From NCBI GenBank assembly GCA_945910005.1, contig OX246740.1, positions 736,917 through 800,916 of the forward strand: a stretch of 64,000 nucleotides of DNA, written 5' to 3'. The notes under the pieces were generated by a model. That model saw only the letters and a list, made by a program, of their open reading frames with translations. It did no database searches and was not told the origin of the DNA. Source of the DNA: Isoperla grammatica. Lineage: Eukaryota; Arthropoda; Insecta; Plecoptera; Perlodidae. A program made the translations under genes and the position numbers. This document shows positions 58,598 to 64,000 of the stretch, piece by piece (position 1 is the first letter of the stretch; each line of letters begins with the position of its first letter).

Positions 58598-58876
58598 ATG
58601 GACGACATAGGCCCTGTCTATCACGCTAGTTATCGCGTTCAAAAGGGAGAGGGAATAGGAAGCTTTTTAGGGGGGATGTTTCGGTTAATACGCCCCCTGT
58701 TTGTCAGAGGAGCCAAGGCGGTCGGGAGAGAGGCTTTGAGGACAGGTGCTCACATTTTAAATGACATTAGTATCAAACCGCCCGAACAGAACCTAGAGAG
58801 TATAGTTCATAAACGCGTTGCTGAGGCTGTTGACAGGAATATGGTAGGAAAGGGTTTAAAAAGAGGGTTAAAGTGA
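58598..58876 (+). CDS. Protein VI-like small virion protein, cut short by an in-frame TGA
   Basis: 92 residues as read. After a short N-terminus comes a Gly-rich amphipathic segment GIGSFLGGMFRLIRPLF (about 20-36), then RGAKAVGREALRTGAHIL, resembling the membrane-active N-terminal region of adenovirus protein VI and small Gly-rich virion proteins of Polintons. By analogy it may help the particle breach membranes. The frame stops at TGA (58874-58876) right after a Lys/Arg-rich KGLKRGLK. The same frame then stays open for 24 very basic codons to a TAG at 58949-58951, six bases before the major capsid ATG, matching the spacing of other genes here. TGA is one C-to-T change from CGA (Arg), so this looks like a recent nonsense mutation, readthrough, or a base-call error. 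Confidence 0.6.
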   Translation: MDDIGPVYHASYRVQKGEGIGSFLGGMFRLIRPLFVRGAKAVGREALRTGAHILNDISIKPPEQNLESIVHKRVAEAVDRNMVGKGLKRGLK

Positions 58877-58957
58877 AAACGAGTTCAGTCTGGAGGTAGA
58901 GCTCGAACAGTCAAACGGCTAGCTCGTGAGAAGCGCGATATATTCACCTAGGGAACA

Positions 58958-60250
58958 ATGCTTTGTACAAAGACCGAACTTGATCTGTTCACTGAACGTG
59001 CTATTCAAACGGAAATCAGAGGCAATCGTGTTGTGGGTTACAAATCAGTTAGTTCACTCGATAATGAGAGCCAGTTGGAGTTTAACTGTCCTGGAGATAC
59101 AGAGTATTATCGTGATCTAGCATCCGTCTATTTGTGGTTAAAGATTAAAACTACCAAATTATCGGGGGAAGACTTTACAGACGATGATACCAATCAGCCT
59201 GGTTGTGTCAACTATTTACTGAATAGTCTCTTTTCTGAGGTGAACGTGTCTCTTAATGAAACCACCATCACCAAAAACACGGATAATTATCAGTATCGAG
59301 CTATTCTAGAAAGTTTGCTAAGTTATACAGAGGATGCTGTGAAAACACACATGACTAATAGTCTATTCTATTTGGACACAGAGGATACGGACGGGGCACT
59401 TGGTGCGAGTGCTCAAAACAAGGGTTATAATACGCGATCAGGAATGTTAAAAAGTAGCAAGCCTGTCGAACTAATGGGTCGTCTTCATGTAGACTTGTTT
59501 AATGTTTCGCAGTTAATGTTGAACAATGTTTCAATTCGCGTTAAATTGAATAGGGCAAGCCCTTCGTTTTACATGTTTTCGAAAACTAAAGAGGTGACCG
59601 GTAAGATTAAAATCTTGGATGCTACACTATTCATTAAACAAGTAGAAATCAGTTCGGCAAAAGCTCTAGCGATTGAAAAACATTTACTTAAGCATACTGC
59701 AAACTACCACATCAATAGAGTAGAAGTAAAGAATTTAACTATTCCTAAAGGCTCAAACTCGGTGAACCTAGACAATGTCATACAAGGTCCTATTCCAAAG
59801 TACATCATTTTTGGCCTCGTTAAAAATGAAAGTTTTGTAGGAGGTTATAACACTAACCCCTATCAGTTTATTCATTCTGATTTGGCAAACATTGCCGTCT
59901 TTGTGAATGGCGTTACTGTTAATGACCCCATCAAATGTGATTTTAAACACGAGGAACTGATTGCCGCCGCTTATCAAACTCTGTTTTCCGGAACAGGTAT
60001 TCATCATCAAAATCAAACTCATCTCATTTCGAAGCACATGTTTTTCCATGGTTACACCCTCTTTGCCTTTGATTTAACACCTGATTCGTCTGGGGTTGAG
60101 ACACACTCAAGTCTACCTTTGGCCGGAACAGTACGTATCGAGTTTCGATTCTCAAGTCAAGTGGCCGATTCGTTATCCTGTATTGTCTATGCCGTATATG
60201 ACGGAACGATTGCCATTGATAATCACAGAGCTGTTTCTCTACTTTACTAA
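58958..60250 (+). CDS. Major capsid protein (double jelly-roll, F54H12.2-like)
   Basis: 430 residues from the ATG at 58958, intact. It opens LCTKTELDLFTERAIQTEI and continues with YRDLASVYLWLKIK, VNYLLNSLFSEVNVSLN and DNYQYRAILESLLSY, a succession typical of the F54H12.2-type proteins now understood as Polinton major capsid proteins (Krupovic and colleagues). The C-terminal half has HMFFHGYTLFAFDLTPD and a final beta-rich AGTVRIEFRFS segment. The family adopts the vertical double jelly-roll fold; trimers make the hexagonal capsomers of an icosahedral shell. No catalytic motifs are expected. It lies between the VI-like gene (6 bases upstream of the ATG after the second stop) and the protease (5 bases downstream), which is the standard morphogenesis order. 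Confidence 0.87.
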   Translation: MLCTKTELDLFTERAIQTEIRGNRVVGYKSVSSLDNESQLEFNCPGDTEYYRDLASVYLWLKIKTTKLSGEDFTDDDTNQPGCVNYLLNSLFSEVNVSLNETTITKNTDNYQYRAILESLLSYTEDAVKTHMTNSLFYLDTEDTDGALGASAQNKGYNTRSGMLKSSKPVELMGRLHVDLFNVSQLMLNNVSIRVKLNRASPSFYMFSKTKEVTGKIKILDATLFIKQVEISSAKALAIEKHLLKHTANYHINRVEVKNLTIPKGSNSVNLDNVIQGPIPKYIIFGLVKNESFVGGYNTNPYQFIHSDLANIAVFVNGVTVNDPIKCDFKHEELIAAAYQTLFSGTGIHHQNQTHLISKHMFFHGYTLFAFDLTPDSSGVETHSSLPLAGTVRIEFRFSSQVADSLSCIVYAVYDGTIAIDNHRAVSLLY

Positions 60251-60255
60251 ACACA

Positions 60256-60765
60256 ATGAACACTCTTGAAATTAAAAAAGTTCTAAACTTTAGACATTTT
60301 AAAGGTGTTTATGCTCGCGATAAGATTCCCTCTTATTTTTCCCTACCTGCGACCTTTGTCATTAACCTGGACATTCAAACCCTACCTGGTTCTCATTGGA
60401 TTGCGATTGCTCTCTCCGAGAACGGCTATGGAGAATATTTTGACTCGTACGGCCTACCGCCCCTTCATCATGATCTCGTCACGTTTCTGCAACATCACTC
60501 TACACACTGGACATTCAACAAGCAGAGACTTCAAGGAATTGCATCTAGTGTATGCGGCCAGTACTGCTGTCTCTACGTGAAATATCGATCAACACATCGC
60601 TCTATGAAGACGTTCACGGACATGTTCAGTCCTGTCGACTGCTGCCTCAACGATCGTCGGGTTATCAAGATGTTTCGTCATACATTTGGAGAGTGCAAAC
60701 CTTGCAACGATGAAGAAAAAAGTCAAGCCTGTGTACCACAGATGGATATATTTGCAAGACGTTGA
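60256..60765 (+). CDS. Adenain-like cysteine protease (maturation protease)
   Basis: 169 residues, ATG 5 bases after the major capsid stop. Catalytic residues are visible: H47 in GSHW, D63 in YFDSYG (adenain has a similar FD-x-FG motif), Q93 upstream of the nucleophile and C100 in SSVCGQYC. This His-Asp-Gln-Cys arrangement is that of adenovirus protease and the Ulp1-like proteases of Polintons (peptidase family C5). It would process the core and minor virion proteins encoded by the neighbouring genes after assembly. The C-terminus is Cys-rich (DCCLNDRR, CKPCND). Its last 56 bases overlap the ATG-initiated reading frame of the next gene. The gene appears intact, consistent with an element able to mature particles. 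Confidence 0.93.
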   Translation: MNTLEIKKVLNFRHFKGVYARDKIPSYFSLPATFVINLDIQTLPGSHWIAIALSENGYGEYFDSYGLPPLHHDLVTFLQHHSTHWTFNKQRLQGIASSVCGQYCCLYVKYRSTHRSMKTFTDMFSPVDCCLNDRRVIKMFRHTFGECKPCNDEEKSQACVPQMDIFARR

Positions 60766-61327
60766 GAAGCACACGTCAGTTGAAAACAAACTGTTGATCA
60801 TGGCACTTGTGATTGACTTTGAATACGTCATCGACCTTGAAGGAAAATGGATAATCAAAGAACTCGCTATCGTCAGTCAAGACTGTAAGAGAGTAGGATG
60901 GTTCCTATTTAAATCCGAAGAAAATGATGAACGAATGGTGACGACTGTCTTCAAACACGGCATTCATTGGCGAGATGGCTACATTCCCTACGAGGAACTT
61001 ACCGATATTTTGGAAGAAGTCACCGCCACGACGGGACCCCTCTACGCCTTCAACGAGGAGAAATGTCTGTTTCTCGCAGAAATAACGGGGAGAACATTTA
61101 TAAATATGAGAAGGGAATGTTCATGCCCTTATCCCGAAGATATTCCATTTACCGACACGATGAGCTGTACGTTCGCATGTCACCGCCTGCCAAACAAATC
61201 ATGCGCTCTGAGAAACGCGCTCAAGTTGGCAATATGGCTGAATTACGACTATCTCAAGAAACAACACGTGATTTGTCCGCACCCGTCGGAAAGACACGGC
61301 GTTAATTTTCTTCTCGGAAAGTATTGA
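60710..61327 (+). CDS. DEDD-exonuclease-like protein (probably catalytically degenerate)
   Basis: 205 residues from the first in-frame ATG (60710), inside the protease 3' end; MALVIDFEY at 60800 is an alternative start and would avoid the overlap. The strand LVIDFEYV carries an Asp-x-Glu like motif ExoI of DnaQ/RNase T-type exonucleases. WKIIKELAI-type strands follow, then a conserved-looking HGIHWRDGYIPYEEL. Later positions that should supply acidic residues read FNEEKCLFLAEI and CALRNALKLAIW, without the Asp of ExoII or the His-x4-Asp of ExoIII. A Cys/His cluster (ECSCPYP...CTFACHR...C) may bind zinc. Similar KELA/HGI-W/PY proteins occur in many invertebrate mobile elements. A role in nucleic-acid binding or host interaction is possible. 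Fold and function are inferred. Confidence 0.6.
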   Translation: MKKKVKPVYHRWIYLQDVEKHTSVENKLLIMALVIDFEYVIDLEGKWIIKELAIVSQDCKRVGWFLFKSEENDERMVTTVFKHGIHWRDGYIPYEELTDILEEVTATTGPLYAFNEEKCLFLAEITGRTFINMRRECSCPYPEDIPFTDTMSCTFACHRLPNKSCALRNALKLAIWLNYDYLKKQHVICPHPSERHGVNFLLGKY

Positions 61328-61363
61328 AAAACGACGAATACACAAGCAAAGCATCAGTCGGTG

Positions 61364-61984
61364 ATGGAGCTCTCAACTGTCAACACCAACGCTATGAATA
61401 CTGCAATGGAGGGGTTACCTGAGGCTGAACAAGCAAACATGACAATGGAGATCTCACCTGAAAACGTCAACCTTCTCATCCGTCGAAGAGTGAAATCCAC
61501 GAGACTCGTGACGATTCTACGACGAGTATTCTTCTTGAACCCAAGACATTCGGCGTACGTGTCGGTTGCAATCTACCCCGAAAAAGACTTTGACTCGTTG
61601 GTGGAGATTGGACGGGTCAATGGACCGTACGTTCTCTTGAATCCCGCAATGTGGGGCGTTCTAGTAAATGAACTGCAAGAAAAGACAAATAACAAGTATG
61701 ACATGATCTCAGTCAAATGGGCCGTGAGTCGAGGAAAACCATTTCTCGTCATTAAAACGGACTTTTGGGGAGTACGACTTTCAGAAGAAGAAGTGAATAA
61801 TCTAAAAAAATATTTTGTTTGTGTGACAAGGCAGTCGTTAAAATACGAACTGTTTAGAAGTGATGTTCAGAATTACCATTCATTAGTTAAAACTAGTACA
61901 GAGTACATAACACCTGAAGGGATTTCAGCGTGCATTGACTATGAGAATCTATTTGATGAAGTAAAAGCAATGGAAGTAGACTAA
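61364..61984 (+). CDS. Unknown 206-residue protein, last gene of the element
   Basis: The true ATG is at 61364, 36 bases after the previous stop. The N-terminal 40 residues are Asn/Met/Glu-rich and likely disordered. The centre is basic (LIRRRVKSTRLVTILRRVFF), followed by an alternating strand/helix region with VSVAIYPEKDF, GPYVLLNPAMWGVLV and WGVRLSEEEVNNLKKYF. No recognised family, signal peptide or membrane segment. The Leu/Arg-rich helix and the WGV-L/V repeats might mark a DNA-binding or protein-interaction fold, but I cannot assign one. Its last four codons and stop are included in a 164-bp tandem duplication that continues into the 3' flank. AATAAA after the second copy (62303) is the first polyadenylation signal downstream. 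Confidence 0.7.
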   Translation: MELSTVNTNAMNTAMEGLPEAEQANMTMEISPENVNLLIRRRVKSTRLVTILRRVFFLNPRHSAYVSVAIYPEKDFDSLVEIGRVNGPYVLLNPAMWGVLVNELQEKTNNKYDMISVKWAVSRGKPFLVIKTDFWGVRLSEEEVNNLKKYFVCVTRQSLKYELFRSDVQNYHSLVKTSTEYITPEGISACIDYENLFDEVKAMEVD

Positions 61985-62297
61985 GTTGCCAATATACTTG
62001 AATGATGTTGATTCTCAAGTATAATTCATATTGATTTAATTATTTTACTATATTGCTTATTCTAGTTTGTAAGTTTTAAATTTTATGCTTGAAAGATGTT
62101 TGTCAAGTATCATTGAATATAACATGTACCAAAATGGAAGTAGACTAAGTTGCCAATATACTTGAATGATGTTGATTCTCAAGTATAATTCATATTGATT
62201 TAATTATTTTACTATATTGCTTATTCTAGTTTGTAAGTTTTAAATTTTATGCTTGAAAAATGTTTGTCAAGTATCATTGAATATAACATGTACCATG
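61970..62297 (+). repeat. 164-bp direct tandem duplication
   Basis: Copy 1 spans 61970-62133 and copy 2 spans 62134-62297. Both start ATGGAAGTAGACTAAGTTGC; I see one substitution (GAAAGATG versus GAAAAATG). It covers the last codons of the upstream gene and its 3' flank, so the coding sequence is unaffected. Near identity means it is recent. Confidence 0.95.
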
Positions 62298-62302
62298 CCA
62301 TG

Positions 62303-62308
62303 AATAAA
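62303..62308 (+). terminator. Polyadenylation signal AATAAA
   Basis: First AATAAA after the last element gene (stop at 61984), just beyond the tandem duplication. Confidence 0.45.
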
Positions 62309-62312
62309 TTAT

Positions 62313-62320
62313 TATAAATA
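62313..62320 (+). promoter_or_regulatory. Possible TATA box of the small secreted-protein gene
   Basis: TATAAATA, 82 bases before the ATG at 62403, would give a leader of about 50-55 bases. The surroundings are AT-rich, so chance is possible. Confidence 0.4.
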
Positions 62321-62402
62321 ACTGTACACTGCCTTATTTTTTGTTTCCCTTAAATTCATCGAACTTTTCAAAAGTCTCTCAGTGTGATATCAAACGTTAA
62401 AG

Positions 62403-62929
62403 ATGAAGTACCTACTTCTTATTTTTCTGATGGTTCAGGTAGTCGTTGGTTGTAAGTAAAAAATACAATTGTTTGGATATGTAATACATGACTAATCAAA
62501 GTAATAAAAGAAGTATCTCTTATCATTTTGTTTACAGTAAACGAAACCTACACTGAAGACAAAAACAAAAGTTCGAATGAAGAATTTCCTTCACCTCTCC
62601 TTGCTATGGTTAATATTTATCCTCGTTTCAAAAGAGCTGTGAGGCAAGAAAACGTAGTTCGCTCTAAAACTTCATTTCTACGTAATATTACCCAAATAAA
62701 TACAGATAGTGAACTATCTATTGATCTGAGTACTAGAAATGGAATTGTTCAAATAAATATACAAGCCAGAAAGAATAAACCGCTCCCTGCTCGCCCTCCT
62801 CGCTGTCCCAAGAAGATGAGAACCAATGCCACTGCCAATATTGACGATGGATTAATTGATCCCTGCGAAAGAAAAAAGAAGAAGAAGAATTCTAATACTA
62901 ATCAATCAAACATCCTTGTTATTGAATAA
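62403..62929 (+). CDS. Predicted secreted glycoprotein/propeptide, two exons
   Basis: Exon 1 is 62403-62451, the intron 62452-62537 (donor GTAAGT, acceptor TTTGTTTACAG, 86 bp, phase 1), and exon 2 62538-62929; 146 residues. Exon 1 is almost exactly a signal peptide, MKYLLLIFLMVQVVVG. The unspliced frame stops at once at TAA, which supports splicing. The mature part has several N-glycosylation sequons (NET, NKS, NIT, NAT), a furin-like RFKR at about residues 46-49, two cysteines, a proline-rich ARPPRCPKK and a KKKKK run. An AATAAA follows 7 bases after the stop. Signal-peptide exon, phase-1 intron and dibasic site are typical of animal secreted peptides or venom/neuropeptide-like precursors, but no family is recognised. 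It may be a host gene or cargo of the element. Confidence 0.62.
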
Positions 62930-62936
62930 CTGAATC

Positions 62937-62942
62937 AATAAA
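62937..62942 (+). terminator. Polyadenylation signal AATAAA
   Basis: AATAAA begins 8 bases after the stop codon of the two-exon gene, a short but normal 3' end. Confidence 0.55.
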
Positions 62943-63455
62943 GAATATCAGTAACAAAATCTGAGTTGTGACTTACCTTTATCCATTCCCTGAAGATCCC
63001 TATGAGGGTTTATGTACGGAGTAATATTTGGGACATGGTCCGACGATGGTAGAACTACACTGATTCTATTGTAACAGTCGCTTACTAACTAGGCCAAAGT
63101 TGGCTCGGCTTGCATGGCCGCTATCACTTACGATTATTCATATCGTATTAACGCTTCCTGTTACAGCCTCATGTGCAGTGTTTAAGAGGTCTTATAATTT
63201 AACATTGAGGGAGCTCGTACCAAAATTACTATCGTAATTTTATCGAATTACTATCGGAAACGTTATCAGAGTCTGCGCTATTTCCTGTATGTTTTCAGTA
63301 TTCATGCAGCTATTAAGAGCGTTCTTATTTAACATAGAGAATAAATAACCTTCACATAGAAACGAACCAAGGACCTCGCGCCAAGAATAGACTACGTACC
63401 AAGGTAAGCACAGACCTATTCTAGTGGCATGAAAAGAAACTAAGCACCCTGTGAT
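62943..63455. other. No gene seen; possible SINE relic
   Basis: Unique-looking sequence. Around 63360-63400 there is a tRNA-like minus-strand motif (ACGAACCAAGGACCTCGCGC). An imperfect palindrome ATTACTATCGTAATTTTATC lies near 63228. I could not find an inverted repeat that would mark the element's right terminus. Confidence 0.4.
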
Positions 63456-63975
63456 TGAATGCGAATGCGAATGCGAATGCAAATGCGAATGCGAATGCGA
63501 ATGCGAGTGCGAGTGAGAATGCGAATGCGAATGCGAAGAAGGTGAAGGTGTAGGCGAAGGAAGACGAAAGCGAAGGCAAAGGCAAAGGCAAAGGCAAAGG
63601 CAAAGGCAAAGGCAAAGGCAAAGGCAAAGGCAAAGGCAAAGGCAAAGGCAAAGGCAAAGGCAAAGGTAAAGGCAAAGGCAAAGGCAAAGGCGAAGGCGAA
63701 GGAAGACGAAGGCGAAGGCGAAGGCGAAGGCGAAGGTGTAGGCGAAGGCGAAAGGAAGGTGAAGGTGTAGGCGAAGGAAGACGAAGGCGAAGGCGAAGGC
63801 GAAGGCGAAGGTGTAGGCGAAGGCGAAAGCAAGGTGAAGGCGAAGGAAGACGAAGGCGAAGGCGAAGGCGAAGGCGAAGGCGAAGGCGAAGGTGTAGGCG
63901 AAGGAATGCGAAGGCGAAAGCGAAGGCGAAAGCGAAGGTGAAGGTGTAGGCGAATGCGAATGGGAATGCTAAGAG
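63456..63975. repeat. Hexanucleotide minisatellite with block structure
   Basis: GCGAAT units (63461-63535) give way to GCAAAG units (about 63573-63690), then GCGAAG units interspersed with GTGTAG and GAAGAC variants in a repeating pattern to about 63955, and back to GCGAAT. The six-base period keeps frames open on the minus strand as Ala-Phe and Pro-Leu repeats (up to 130 codons), which are artefacts. Confidence 0.95.
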
Positions 63976-64000
63976 TCGGGCCCCCTCGTCGAACCTAGGA

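Larger units (their letters stand above)
54172..62308 (+). mobile_element. Polinton/Maverick (adintovirus-like) element, left end missing
   Basis: Twelve closely packed plus-strand genes include the diagnostic Polinton set: rve integrase with chromodomain, packaging ATPase, adenain-like protease, major capsid and minor capsid proteins. Related animal copies include the family named after C. elegans F54H12.2 and F54H12.3. The genes mostly have intact frames with ATG starts and short overlaps, so the copy looks recent; the one clear lesion is a TGA in the protein-VI-like gene. No terminal inverted repeat or target duplication can be identified, because the left side is in the gap and the right boundary is unclear. 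The right limit given is the AATAAA after the last gene and is provisional. No DNA polymerase B gene is visible. Confidence 0.9.

Noticed and set aside
58926..59120. 64-codon frame overlapping the major capsid start
   Set aside because: Shadow of the major capsid gene in another frame.
63421..63832. Pro-Leu and Ala-Phe repeat proteins up to 130 residues
   Set aside because: A six-base repeat keeps frames open; no start context or unique sequence supports a gene.

Overview
The window is non-coding-rich eukaryotic DNA. It holds interspersed SINEs, foldback and TIR-type non-autonomous DNA transposons (MITEs), a non-LTR retrotransposon fragment, microsatellites and satellite arrays, plus AATAAA/TATA signals and one spliceable intron. 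I read it as an aquatic invertebrate genome, possibly a mollusc, but the species call is inference only. I found no convincing conserved host gene and no true tRNA, rRNA or CRISPR.

Positions 1-51,400 are a mosaic of repeats. Three SINE families are present: A and B with tRNA-like heads, and C whose last 13 bases match the tail of the LINE fragment at 1.65-2.87 kb. At least ten MITE or foldback families occur, many in two or more copies and several nested. One example at 33.6-35.4 kb is three insertions deep. A hAT-type element at 45.66-47.21 kb has a clean 8-bp target-site duplication and splits a tandem array. Further arrays lie at 17.3, 27.2-28.5, 32.3-32.8, 41.3-41.6 and 44.9-47.4 kb. From 51.4 to 53.97 kb is a palindrome-containing satellite with a ~150-bp unit, ending at a 200-N gap (53,972-54,171).

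Immediately right of the gap, 54,172-62,308 is a compact gene cluster, all on the + strand. It is an endogenous Polinton/Maverick (adintovirus-like) element. In order it encodes: the C-terminal tail of an ORF cut by the gap; an FtsK/HerA-type packaging ATPase; a small core protein resembling adenovirus protein X; an unknown 240-aa protein; an rve integrase with a C-terminal chromodomain; a small possible OB-fold protein; a minor capsid (penton-like) protein; a protein-VI-like small protein interrupted by an in-frame TGA; the major capsid protein; an adenain-like cysteine protease; a degenerate DEDD-exonuclease-like protein; and an unknown 207-aa protein. Genes overlap by 4-56 bases or are separated by a few bases. 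The one large internal spacer (57,499-57,615) carries AATAAA in a hairpin and a TATA box, which suggests a boundary between two transcription units. Virion assembly (capsid, penton, ATPase, protease, core proteins) and integration functions are present. No protein-primed DNA polymerase B is visible; it may lie in or beyond the gap, or be absent.

Downstream are a 164-bp tandem duplication of the last gene's 3' end, a small two-exon gene for a predicted secreted glycoprotein/propeptide (62,403-62,929), and a hexanucleotide minisatellite to the end of the window.
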